A DNA stretch of 31,139 bases. Origin: a virus. Made by a program: the position numbers and the translations under genes. Shown here piece after piece: positions 6,137-13,725 of the stretch. Location of the stretch: positions 1-31,139 of the IMG/VR virus record IMGVR_UViG_3300042691_025932, one strand, 5' to 3'. Each line of letters starts with the position of its first letter. Within the stretch, counting starts at the first letter, position 1. The notes beneath the pieces were generated by a model. It was given only the letters and a program-made list of their open reading frames with translations, did no database searches and was not told the DNA's origin.

Positions 6137-6816
6137 GCGTTCCATTGGGATGTTTTGGTGTTGATGATGCCGTAGAGAAAACCGTTCCGATGGCCCAGTT
6201 TGGCAGGTTGACGGTCGGAGTAGGTGAGCCGCGTCAGGTCGGCCAAACAACCGACCGAGAAGGATCGCCCGCCGTCGATGTGCCTGGCCACATGCTCATC
6301 CGGTTTGTGAACGTGGCCGTGCAGACACTCGCCCCAGTGATCGAAATGAGCCTTGGCCGGATACATGGTCGATCGAAAACCGTGGATCAATTTGGGGCCA
6401 CCTTCCGGCAGCCTTAGAAACGAATTCACACGGTATTCAACGAACTTGATTTTCCGGCGCGTCAATTCACGCTCCACGGTGGCGACCAGATCGGCGCACC
6501 GCTCGCGGAGGATGCCGTCGGCACAATGGATGGCGAGTTGGTAGATCCGGTCGTCGTGGTTTCCGAGCGTGAGGTAATGCGGTTTGAAATCATTCAGGAA
6601 CTCCAGGCCGGCAACAAAGTCATTGCTGATGCCGTCCGCTTTTTCCTCCTGTGAGGCGCCGCGGCGAAGTGGGGAAAAGTCCCAGTTGTCACCAAGGTGG
6701 ATTCGGTAATCCGGCTTCCACGTTTCGGCAAATTCCAACAACTTCCGCCGCGATTCGTCGCAAACCAGATGGCCGTGGTTGTCTGCAGCGACAAGGAATT
6801 TTTTGAATTTGCTCAT
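6082..6816 (-). CDS. Calcineurin-like metallophosphoesterase
   Basis: A 244-residue metallophosphoesterase. The five metal-site motifs are present in order: DNHGH (D12, H14, H16), GDNWD (D43), GNHD (85-88), H145 and GHVH (167-170). Activity should be phosphomonoesterase or phosphodiesterase with two metals; substrates in phages include nucleic acid ends and cyclic nucleotides, and which one cannot be told. Start 6816 (MSKFKKFLVAADNHGH) is chosen because it overlaps the metallopeptidase stop by ATGA; the longer frame to 6873 is not needed. It follows the lysis genes, so it is probably an accessory late-transcribed gene. Confidence 0.88.
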   Translation of the reverse strand: MSKFKKFLVAADNHGHLVCDESRRKLLEFAETWKPDYRIHLGDNWDFSPLRRGASQEEKADGISNDFVAGLEFLNDFKPHYLTLGNHDDRIYQLAIHCADGILRERCADLVATVERELTRRKIKFVEYRVNSFLRLPEGGPKLIHGFRSTMYPAKAHFDHWGECLHGHVHKPDEHVARHIDGGRSFSVGCLADLTRLTYSDRQPAKLGHRNGFLYGIINTKTSQWNAWQIIREGNDWISPHGPL

Positions 6817-7115
6817 GGCATCATTTTCTTTCTCACGTGTTCCCACGCCGGGTGGAAGATGTTGTCGATGCAACGCACCAGAGACTCCTCCTCAAAGGTC
6901 TTGAGATAGCTCAGGCCGGCGATGTCGAGAGAGGCGTGGAGCATTTCATGGCGGAGCGTTTCGCGGAGGGTTGATGTCTTGTGCAGCGTCTTGGGAGCAA
7001 GGGTGATCAACCGCTCGTCCGCGTGGTATTCGCCCCACGAATCCTGATCAGGATCGACACGCACGGTGATTACGCGCCCGCCGATGGTGATTTGGTTTGG
7101 AAACTTCGCTGGCAT
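6813..7115 (-). CDS. Small zinc metallopeptidase-like protein (HExxH)
   Basis: A 100-residue protein with the gluzincin motif HEMLH (residues 56-60) in a helix and a C-terminal acidic EEES near 76-79 that could provide the third ligand. The N-terminus is a beta hairpin (ITIGGRVITVRVDP). Small phage peptidases of this kind are usually annotated as putative peptidases; the substrate is unknown. A longer frame to 7382 is shadow of the endolysin. ATG 7115 lies just after the endolysin stop. Position beside the endolysin may link it to lysis or to turning over a host protein. Confidence 0.72.
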   Translation of the reverse strand: MPAKFPNQITIGGRVITVRVDPDQDSWGEYHADERLITLAPKTLHKTSTLRETLRHEMLHASLDIAGLSYLKTFEEESLVRCIDNIFHPAWEHVRKKMMP

Positions 7116-7116
7116 G

Positions 7117-7614
7117 TCAAACGGTGAATCGGATGCGGGATCGGACTTGAGTGGTCCGGCGTGTTTTGAGCCACACACTGCCGCCCTCCCTGCTCCCGGC
7201 GTGGTCGGTGTTGCCCTCCACGGACTTGAAATGCCCGGTGTCATCAGGCACGCTGACGGCGATGCCGCAATGGGAAAAGTTGAAGACGATGATGTCTCCG
7301 GGCTGGATGTCGCGGTGTGGCTGCTTTTTGGTGTGTGTTGACTTGTCCTGCGCCAGAGACCATGCCTCAAGCGCCCATGCACCTGCTGTGGTCGGCCGGC
7401 GGAAGGTTTCCGTGAATGCCACGCCAGCGGCCTTTGCCGCCTCTCTCACGCACCAGCAGACGAATGCCGCGCACCATGGCCACGGTTCATGTGGGGGAAG
7501 GTTGGTCGCCGCCTTGAACTCGTCGACGCGGGGGCCGCAGTTCGTCGCGTCGATCTCCTCCACGCCAATTTCAGCCTTGGCGACAGGGATGATATCCTGG
7601 GCGAGCTTGCTCAT
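7117..7614 (-). CDS. CHAP-domain endolysin
   Basis: A 165-residue cysteine amidase/peptidase of the CHAP (NlpC/P60-like) fold. Catalytic candidates are C48 in PWCAAF, H115 in FNFSHCGIAV and the polar residues E133/N134 in SVEGN. DIQPGDIIVF before the His is the usual CHAP strand. No signal peptide or cell-wall binding domain is visible, so release would need a holin. It should cleave peptidoglycan at the end of infection. It overlaps the lipoprotein gene by ATGA, forming a lysis cassette. Confidence 0.87.
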   Translation of the reverse strand: MSKLAQDIIPVAKAEIGVEEIDATNCGPRVDEFKAATNLPPHEPWPWCAAFVCWCVREAAKAAGVAFTETFRRPTTAGAWALEAWSLAQDKSTHTKKQPHRDIQPGDIIVFNFSHCGIAVSVPDDTGHFKSVEGNTDHAGSREGGSVWLKTRRTTQVRSRIRFTV

Positions 7615-7757
7615 TTGCTTGAGAGAATTTGGATGGCCCTGCCAACCTGTTCACCGGATGCCGTCCATGTCCTCGTCCCGTCAGGTGCGACGGTGAGGGT
7701 GCATGATGTCAGACAAAAGGTTGCAAAAAGTGCAATTAAACCGAGAATATGTTTCAT
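7611..7757 (-). CDS. Small lipoprotein, possible outer-membrane spanin
   Basis: A 48-residue protein with a signal peptide (MKHILGLIALFATFCLTSC) whose LTSC is a lipobox, Cys19 being the lipidated residue. About 29 mature residues follow. A tiny lipoprotein directly before an endolysin is the pattern of Rz1-type o-spanins, although proline enrichment typical of Rz1 is absent. Start 7757 overlaps the FN3 gene stop by ATGA. Confidence 0.65.
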   Translation of the reverse strand: MKHILGLIALFATFCLTSCTLTVAPDGTRTWTASGEQVGRAIQILSSK

Positions 7758-8206
7758 TGGCGTGGGAAAGAGAACCGCGCGAACATCCGCGGACTGGCCT
7801 CGACGAATATGGTTTTTTGCAAGCTGGAATTCCAATTTGCAAGGTTGACCGATGTCTGGGGGACGAACGGCACCACGGTGATGTTGACCGGTGAGGAATG
7901 GCCGGCGGCGTTGACAGCCGCCACCGTCAATGTGCTGCGCCGGTCGGTCGGGAGATCGAGCGTGGCGCATGGTTCATGCACCGTGGCGAGGCGTTCGATG
8001 CCGCGGAAAATTTCCCAGTGGGTGACGCGTTCGTGGTAGGGAGGATGGTCCCATGCCAGCTTGCATTCAGCGCCTCGGGCGCAGCCGTGGATGAACCCGA
8101 GAATCACGATCACCCAAAACAGCAGGCAGAGCGGCCCCAGCCAACATTGTTCGGCAATCCCGCGAACGCGGGTTTCCTCGTCATCGTCTGAGGGTTCGGG
8201 TTTCAT
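7754..8206 (-). CDS. Membrane-anchored fibronectin type III-like protein
   Basis: A 150-residue protein: acidic cytoplasmic N-terminus, one membrane span (about residues 22-42, GPLCLLFWVIVILGFI), then an FN3-like beta domain (KLAWDHPPYHERVTHWEIFR ... LTVAAVNAAGHSSPVNITV) and a tail with NLANWNSSLQ and SPRMFARF. The tail recalls the 'NW ... RFYR' ends of secreted Verrucomicrobiota proteins. Position between DUF1353 and the lipoprotein suggests a role in lysis, perhaps as the inner-membrane partner of the lipoprotein, but no spanin family is recognised. Start 8206 overlaps DUF1353 by ATGA. Confidence 0.65.
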   Translation of the reverse strand: MKPEPSDDDEETRVRGIAEQCWLGPLCLLFWVIVILGFIHGCARGAECKLAWDHPPYHERVTHWEIFRGIERLATVHEPCATLDLPTDRRSTLTVAAVNAAGHSSPVNITVVPFVPQTSVNLANWNSSLQKTIFVEASPRMFARFSFPRQ

Positions 8207-8583
8207 TTCTTGTAGGAACTCCCGCCGAACATCCGCACGGCCACGTGAATCGTGTGCCTTGTGTGCCACGGCACGCCGAGGTTGAACATCGCTTCTAGAA
8301 ACAGGAAATCGGCCTCTTCCCGGTCGCAGTCGAAATACATGGTCGAGGTCCGCGAATAGAGGTAGTCATGCAGCAATGCCGCCGGGAAATACTCGCCGAA
8401 CGGCTGAAGGATGTTCCAGAAAATGCGCGGGATGCTCGCGCCGTCCGTCTCAAATCCGGTCGGGATTGTCACCGTGCCGAAGCTCGTCAATGCCCGGTAG
8501 TAATGCACCAGCCGGAAGACCCTTGAACCGCCACGCATACCCGCGTCACGAAGGATCAACTCGTCTGGGAAGTGGAAGCTCAT
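8203..8583 (-). CDS. DUF1353 family protein
   Basis: A 126-residue protein with the DUF1353 signature: VTIPTGFETDGASIPRIFW (about residues 38-56), then PAALLHDYLYS and EADFLFLEAM. These conserved His, Asp and Glu residues suggest a small metal-dependent enzyme fold. The family is common in phage lysis and tail regions, often near endolysins, and its function is not established. It overlaps both neighbours by ATGA. Confidence 0.82.
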   Translation of the reverse strand: MSFHFPDELILRDAGMRGGSRVFRLVHYYRALTSFGTVTIPTGFETDGASIPRIFWNILQPFGEYFPAALLHDYLYSRTSTMYFDCDREEADFLFLEAMFNLGVPWHTRHTIHVAVRMFGGSSYKK

Positions 8584-8774
8584 GGTTTGCTGGATGCTTC
8601 GGAAAGGTATGCTTTAAGCGCGACGAATCCCGCGCCCTGCGATCCGACAATGAGGGTGATCCATTCCCAATCGGTGACAGGCGGGCGGGCGCTTGCTCCG
8701 ACGAATGCCGCGCATGTGCCTGCGGCGTAGTGGCAGAACGCCTTGAGGCAGTAGAGCATATGGTGGGTGGTCAT
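8580..8774 (-). CDS. Small membrane protein, lysis region
   Basis: A 64-residue protein with hydrophobic segments near residues 10-26 (LKAFCHYAAGTCAAFVGAS) and 34-52 (ITLIVGSQGAGFVALKAYL). The ending VALKAYLSE resembles small phage proteins often found near holins. The start at 8774 (MTTHHMLYC) overlaps the preceding gene by ATGA; the 79-aa frame to 8819 would overlap much further. It could be a holin with two spans, or an antiholin. No family name can be given. Confidence 0.55.
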   Translation of the reverse strand: MTTHHMLYCLKAFCHYAAGTCAAFVGASARPPVTDWEWITLIVGSQGAGFVALKAYLSEASSKP

Positions 8775-9067
8775 TCTTTCGTTGTCCGGTATTTCGTTTC
8801 CCAGTCGCCACCGCTCCACATGATGGCGATTTTGTGCGACATCAGTGTCGCTTCTTCCCTCAACTCCTTTATTTCTGTGGTCATATCACCCATGTCCTTT
8901 GCCATGCTCTTTTGCTGGAAATGGTTTGCCACGAGCATGCACAAGCCAGCAAAGGCAAGTGGCGCGATGACTTTGCCTATCAGCATTACCGCCTTAGCGA
9001 TCAGTGAAGTCTGCACCTGAAAATCGTGGTGGCGTTCGTCAGCTCGTGTTTCGTGTTCGGGTGGCAT
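8771..9067 (-). CDS. Single-span membrane protein with coiled coil (holin-like)
   Basis: A 98-residue protein: charged N-terminus, one membrane span at about 26-48 (VMLIGKVIAPLAFAGLCMLV), then a charged helix likely to be a coiled coil (DMTTEIKELREEATLMSHK). It is the first gene after the tailspike, where a holin is expected. An i-spanin-like role (span plus coiled coil) is the alternative. Start 9067 is the only ATG before the span. Upstream, 9068-9144 is non-coding; I see no clear terminator or promoter in it. Confidence 0.55.
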   Translation of the reverse strand: MPPEHETRADERHHDFQVQTSLIAKAVMLIGKVIAPLAFAGLCMLVANHFQQKSMAKDMGDMTTEIKELREEATLMSHKIAIMWSGGDWETKYRTTKE

Positions 9068-9144
9068 GGGTGTCAGGGTGGGCGGGGAGAGCTTGTTATG
9101 GGAGAGTGGGGGCGGTGGGGCATGGCGGTTATTACAAGATCATA

Positions 9145-11724
9145 TTATTTGGCGATCCAGCCGGTGTTCCCGGTGCCGGATTCCTTGAAATAGTGAGACG
9201 TGCCAGCGCCGCCATCGGTGCGGCGGTAGGTTGAGCCGACCGGCGCGGCGAACACGCTTTCCGGGCTCCCCGTGCCGCGAAGCTCCACCGGCTCGCCGGA
9301 TGCGTAGTTACCGGAAATGGTGTTGGCCGCTCCGGCGGTGGTCACGCTGATCGTGTTCGCACAGTTGTTGCCGGTCACAGTGCATCCCGAGCCTTGGACC
9401 TGGATGCTCGCGCCGGTCGCGCCGCTGACGTTGTTGCCGACGACGATGGAATCCGATTGGACCTTGATCCCCACCCCGGCGGAGACCCCGACAACGCGGT
9501 TCCCGATAATCGTGTTTCGGGTCTGTCCGGCGGTGATGAAGTCAATGACAGTGCCAGTCGCCGCGCTGCCGTCAACCTTCGTGCCAACCGTCGAGAGATA
9601 GTTTCCAACGATGGTGTTGTCGTCGCAAAGCACGCCGGTTGTGGAAATCGCGCCGTAGGCCGAGCGAATGTCGTTGCCGATGATGCGGACATTTGAGGCA
9701 CCGTTGAAACCAATTCGACCGCCAGTGAAGGTGTTGTTGGAAATCGTCGAGTTCCCGTCCACGCGCACCGCGTCGGTCGAGTAGCGGTTGCTGGTCATGG
9801 TGATGGTGTTTGAGTCCAGAACACCCCACGAAAGACCCACGACGGCAGGTGCTTCGCCGAGGAAGGTGTTTCCTCGAATCACCGCGTCTCGCGGCGCGTC
9901 TCCGTTCAAAAGAATCGCGCCTTGGCTTTGCGGGTTGCACCCCTCGAACCGCGAGTTTTCGATGCGGATGACGCTCTCGTTTCGAGTTCCGCCGCCGGTG
10001 AACGTCGCCGAGGCGCGGGAGATCGCCGCGCCGGTCACGGAAAGGGTTAGGGAGTTGCCGAGCGTGCCGACCGGAATCGCGGTCAGGAATAGCACATCAG
10101 GAGCTCCGGTTTCGCCGGAGGGTGTCGCCCACGTTGCGTAGGCGTCCGGGTTGATGAGCGTGCGCCGGTCCAATCCATTGATCGCGTAGCCGAGGTTCGC
10201 AACGGTTTCGGCGCGGGTCGCAAAGATCGGCACTTGGTTCGCGGTCGGCAAGTCAGCAACAGCGATGATGTAGCTATTGGCCGCAAGATCGCCTGTGATG
10301 TCGATGGCCGCGCCCCCGTTGGTTTCGGAAAGCTTGAATGTGCTGCCGCTGGAGTCTCGGACGTAGTAGGTCGTCCACTCGTTGACCGGATTGCCGCCGC
10401 CGCCTTGTGATTTGTGGATGATCTGGACCGCCGTGTTGTTCGCGAACCCCGCCCCTGTGCTCGTGAAAACGTCGGTGGATGCCGAAGCGGTGATCGCCTG
10501 CGCGACAACCGAAAAAGTGTAAGTGCGGCCATTGACCACGACGGTATCGCCGGCGGTTGGATTTGCGGTAAAATTAACCCGGTTCGTTGCCTGCCCGAGC
10601 CCGACGCCGGACACGCCGGAATAGACGTGGAGGCCGCGGTGGCAGTTGAAGAATTCGCAATCGCGAATGATGAGTCGCTCACCCGAGCAGTCGATTGCAC
10701 CCTGGCCTTCCGCACCGGTTTGAACTCCGTCTTGCGAGTCCCGGTAGCGGTTCCAGCCGACGTTCGTGAACCGGCATCGCTCGATGACAGCCCAGCTCGG
10801 GTTGTGGATCGCCTCGCCGCCGATGTCCACGAATTCGCAGTCGCGGACGAAGATCGTGGCGGCGTTGATCGGGTAGCCGTTCACATCGTTCGGGTCGAGG
10901 TCGATGGCCTCCTGCGATCCGTCCTTGAATTTGACCCGCTCAACGGTCAGCAGCGTCGCGTCCTTTTTTGTGTCGATGATCTCGGTCTCGCTGTCGTTGT
11001 AGGGCGTCTCAAGCCGCTGCCGGTTGCCGTCGAGCGTGAGGTCGGCGAATCGCACGTTGCGAGTCGCCGTGAGGTTGATGAATGGCTGCGCGGCGCAGGC
11101 GTCGGACTGTTTAAGAATCGTAACGTCGATGCCATCGCCGAGGATGGCCATGTTGCTGAACAACTGAAGGCAGGGGCGAGGGCCGCCTTGCGAGGTCGTC
11201 GAGCCGGTGGTTCCGGCGTAGGACGGAGACCACGGGATCGAGCCGGTCCCCGATGATGTCGAGCCGGTGAAGAGATAGGTGCCCTTCGGGAAGTAGAGCA
11301 CACCGCCGGTGCCGTCGCCGATGGTGAGAGCAGCCGCTTGAATTGCTTGGGTGTCGTCCGCCACGCCGTCGCCGACCGCGCCGAAATCTTTGACGTTGAC
11401 TACGCGCTGCGGGGTGTAGCCGAGGGTGGATTGTTTCGCATCGAGCGCGGTTTGGGTGGCGCTGCTGATCGGCTTGTTGGTGTCGCTGGTGTTGTCCACG
11501 TTGCCGAGTCCGACCATGCCCTTGGTGATGCCGGAGACGGTGCCGGTGAAGGTGGGGTTGGCGAGTGGCGCGTAGAGTCCGGAAACGTCCGCCGCTTGCA
11601 GGAAGCTGAGGTTGGCTTTCCACTGGCCGGGACTTGTGATGTTGCTGCCGTCCTTGGCCGCCGGACTGACGGTTTGTGCAACGGAAATGGATGCGGTGAG
11701 CAGGAATGTGAGCAGTGTTTTCAT
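9145..11724 (-). CDS. Tailspike/tail fibre with pectate-lyase-like beta helix
   Basis: An 859-residue protein. Residues 1-16 (MKTLLTFLLTASISVA) look like a Sec signal peptide. Residues 50-100 contain tail-fibre-type segments (YAPLANPTFTGTVSG, KPISSATQTALDAK). DFGAVGDGVADDTQAI (113-128) opens a parallel beta helix of the pectate lyase 3 type, continuing with repeated asparagine/isoleucine turns (IRDCEF, IIGNRV, VTGNNC). The C-terminus (YFKESGTGNTGWIAK) is a common fibre end. It should bind or cut host surface glycan. ATG 11724 is one base after the upstream TAA; the extended frame to 11763 is not needed. Confidence 0.87.
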   Translation of the reverse strand: MKTLLTFLLTASISVAQTVSPAAKDGSNITSPGQWKANLSFLQAADVSGLYAPLANPTFTGTVSGITKGMVGLGNVDNTSDTNKPISSATQTALDAKQSTLGYTPQRVVNVKDFGAVGDGVADDTQAIQAAALTIGDGTGGVLYFPKGTYLFTGSTSSGTGSIPWSPSYAGTTGSTTSQGGPRPCLQLFSNMAILGDGIDVTILKQSDACAAQPFINLTATRNVRFADLTLDGNRQRLETPYNDSETEIIDTKKDATLLTVERVKFKDGSQEAIDLDPNDVNGYPINAATIFVRDCEFVDIGGEAIHNPSWAVIERCRFTNVGWNRYRDSQDGVQTGAEGQGAIDCSGERLIIRDCEFFNCHRGLHVYSGVSGVGLGQATNRVNFTANPTAGDTVVVNGRTYTFSVVAQAITASASTDVFTSTGAGFANNTAVQIIHKSQGGGGNPVNEWTTYYVRDSSGSTFKLSETNGGAAIDITGDLAANSYIIAVADLPTANQVPIFATRAETVANLGYAINGLDRRTLINPDAYATWATPSGETGAPDVLFLTAIPVGTLGNSLTLSVTGAAISRASATFTGGGTRNESVIRIENSRFEGCNPQSQGAILLNGDAPRDAVIRGNTFLGEAPAVVGLSWGVLDSNTITMTSNRYSTDAVRVDGNSTISNNTFTGGRIGFNGASNVRIIGNDIRSAYGAISTTGVLCDDNTIVGNYLSTVGTKVDGSAATGTVIDFITAGQTRNTIIGNRVVGVSAGVGIKVQSDSIVVGNNVSGATGASIQVQGSGCTVTGNNCANTISVTTAGAANTISGNYASGEPVELRGTGSPESVFAAPVGSTYRRTDGGAGTSHYFKESGTGNTGWIAK

Positions 11725-11725
11725 G

Positions 11726-12436
11726 TTATGGGAAAGGTGTGGTTGTTGGGAGGCCGATGCCATCGACTCCGAGGGAGAAATAGGCGGTGTCCGCGCTGTT
11801 GCGGGTGATGGGTCTGCCGTTGAGCAGGAAGCGCGGAATCCATGCGGTGCCGCTCCACTGCCACCATGCGGTGCTGGCCTTGCACCATTGGCCGAGGTGG
11901 GTGGCGGTGAGCGTTTCGCCTGTTGCTGTTACGGTGGTGGGGTAGCCATTGTAAACTCCATCATCCGGCCAGCCCGTGTCGGGAACGTAGGTTCCGTCTG
12001 AGTCTGAATAAAGACCAGAACCGCTAGCGTCGAAAGCTAAGACAAACCACGCAGCACCAATAAAACGAATAGAGGTGTAAGCGACGACACCATGATTGTT
12101 GGCTATGGTGTCACCATTGCTTGACCAAGACTTTCCCCAAATTGGATCGTCGAGTTGCTGCAAAACGGTTGCTACGCCACCCGGGATGCTTGCGCCGGAA
12201 ATCGTCATTTCCGATTTTCCTCCGCTGTTCGGATCAGCCCCCGCTGCCACCGCGCCGCCGGCAACATCATCCCAAACGGTGTCGTGGTCGGCACCACTGG
12301 CCTTGACGAGCACCTGTCCGGTGGTGCCGCCGGCCGGCACACCTTCGCCTGGATCGCCTTGCGGCCCGCGGCCACCGGTCGTGAGGGTGTAGTTAGACGA
12401 TTCGCCGTTGGTCGTGATGGTGACTGAGGTGGCCAT
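11726..12436 (-). CDS. Tail fibre/baseplate protein with collagen-like linker
   Basis: A 236-residue protein. After a short beta strand (MATSVTITTNGESSNYTLTT) comes a short Gly-X-Y collagen-like segment (GRGPQGDPGEGVPAGG), then TGQVLVKASGADHDTVWDDV, a linker often seen in phage fibres. The rest is Ser/Gly-rich with Trp-rich motifs (WCKASTAWWQWSGTAWIPRF) resembling fibre-tip domains. Stop and start with the upstream gene overlap as TAATG. It is probably part of the adsorption apparatus, upstream of and co-transcribed with the tailspike. Confidence 0.7.
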   Translation of the reverse strand: MATSVTITTNGESSNYTLTTGGRGPQGDPGEGVPAGGTTGQVLVKASGADHDTVWDDVAGGAVAAGADPNSGGKSEMTISGASIPGGVATVLQQLDDPIWGKSWSSNGDTIANNHGVVAYTSIRFIGAAWFVLAFDASGSGLYSDSDGTYVPDTGWPDDGVYNGYPTTVTATGETLTATHLGQWCKASTAWWQWSGTAWIPRFLLNGRPITRNSADTAYFSLGVDGIGLPTTTPFP

Positions 12437-12795
12437 TAGGAATGCGGGTCCGTGGTTATTTGGTGCGTGCCGGTGATGCGGTTCTTGTCCACCACGCCAT
12501 CGGCATCGGTGGTTTCGATGGCCCATGAGTAGGTGCCGGCGTCCAGAGTGATGGCGTAGGACTCAACCGTGAATTCCCATGCGTAGGCCGTGGCGGTGGT
12601 GATCGTGATCTGGCTGGCCTGGCTGTCGAGCGTGAGGGCCGCCGCACCGGATGGCGTCTTCCACGTCATGCGAACGCGCGACAAGGCGGCGGCGTATTCC
12701 GTGTCATCCGAGTCGGTGATGGCAAAGGTGAAGCCGCGCCAGGTCTCGCCCGACGCAACCGCTGGCAGCACGATGTTTTTGAGGGTGCAGGACAT
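12436..12795 (-). CDS. Baseplate/tail protein, BppU-N-like
   Basis: A 119-residue all-beta protein. SGETWRGFTFAITDSDDT, VRMTWKTPSGAAALTL and LDAGTYSWAIETTDADG follow the pattern of small phage tail proteins that resemble the BppU N-terminal domain. It would be a virion structural protein near the tail tip. Start 12795 is one base past the upstream TAA; the MLESFN extension to 12813 overlaps that gene. Confidence 0.65.
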   Translation of the reverse strand: MSCTLKNIVLPAVASGETWRGFTFAITDSDDTEYAAALSRVRMTWKTPSGAAALTLDSQASQITITTATAYAWEFTVESYAITLDAGTYSWAIETTDADGVVDKNRITGTHQITTDPHS

Positions 12796-12796
12796 G

Positions 12797-13690
12797 TTAA
12801 AAGATTCCAACAACGGTGATCAACAGGTCGGTTATATCGGAACTGGTGAAGGTCAGGGTGCTTTCGGATACGGCGGTGGCCTGATCATTAGCCAAGAGGC
12901 AGATCGTTCCTGGGGAGATTGACCAAGAAGCGGTAGCTCCTGACACTGTGACCACTGCTCCAGCAGCATCGTTCTGGATGAGCAGGCCGGTGATAACACT
13001 AAGCTGCGGGATGTCCACACCCTCGACATCCAAACCGTCCCCGTCGTAAACAACCACCCCGCTGGTGGCGACGCCCGCGGTGGTGTTTGCCGATGTGGCC
13101 GCGGTGGTGATCCCGGTGCAGGTGCCGTTCTGGGTGGCGATGTTCAGCGTGGCATCGTTGGCCGCGTAAATCGGAAATGACAGGGTGCCGGGAGTGTAGG
13201 TAGAGGTCGCCTTGCGGGTCAGCACGATATTCGCCCCGGTGCCACTCACATCGTAAAGCGCGGTGATGGCGGCATTGGCGCTCACGCCGGCACGCAGGGC
13301 GGCGCCGAGCAGGCTAGCGGTGTTCAGCGCGGTGGTGACCGCCACCGTCACGGTGACCGGCGAGCCGGTAATTCCGGCACCTGTCACGATCACCTCGGCA
13401 TTGCCGTTCCCGGTGATACCGGAGGCTGCGACCACCGTGGCCGTTTCAACCTGGCGCGTGCCGGCCACATGGGCTGTGGAACCGGTGGTGTCGTTCTCCA
13501 GCAGGTCCAGCACCAGATCGCTGGAACCACCGAGAAAAACGGCGCGCAGCGAATAGCCAACATTGGCGCCGGTGAGTCGCACCTGCGTCTGGCCGGTGCC
13601 GACCGTGACCGTGCCGGAAATGTTCGTGCTGGTCGGCGTGCCCACCGCCGAAAGACCATAAACCGCCCGCGCGTCTGAAAACGTAGCCAT
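12797..13690 (-). CDS. Tail structural protein, Ala/Thr/Val-rich
   Basis: A 297-residue protein rich in Ala, Thr, Val and Gly, as in beta-structured tail proteins, with segments such as ASLLGAALRAGVSANAAITA that I associate with phage structural proteins. No named family. The start (MATFSDARAVYG) lies 21 bases after a copy of the TTTGACATTCGCGC element and is the first gene after the glycosyltransferase. It and the following three genes form the fibre block. Confidence 0.6.
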   Translation of the reverse strand: MATFSDARAVYGLSAVGTPTSTNISGTVTVGTGQTQVRLTGANVGYSLRAVFLGGSSDLVLDLLENDTTGSTAHVAGTRQVETATVVAASGITGNGNAEVIVTGAGITGSPVTVTVAVTTALNTASLLGAALRAGVSANAAITALYDVSGTGANIVLTRKATSTYTPGTLSFPIYAANDATLNIATQNGTCTGITTAATSANTTAGVATSGVVVYDGDGLDVEGVDIPQLSVITGLLIQNDAAGAVVTVSGATASWSISPGTICLLANDQATAVSESTLTFTSSDITDLLITVVGIF

Positions 13691-13700
13691 GCGGAGTGTT

Positions 13701-13725
13701 TCGCCCCTGCCGCGCGAATGTCAAA
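13701..13725 (-). promoter_or_regulatory. Repeated TTTGACATTCGCGC element, copy A
   Basis: Minus-strand 14-mer TTTGACATTCGCGC at 13725-13712, with GA at element positions 24-25. The first base is 35 bases before the A of ATG 13690. The TGA inside the element is the stop codon of the upstream glycosyltransferase. TTGACA resembles a -35 box; no TATAAT-like box is seen. See findings. Confidence 0.65.

Noticed and set aside
7106-7119. TTTGACATGCC at the end of the endolysin gene
   Set aside because: Only the first eight bases match. They arise from the endolysin stop next to the following ATG.
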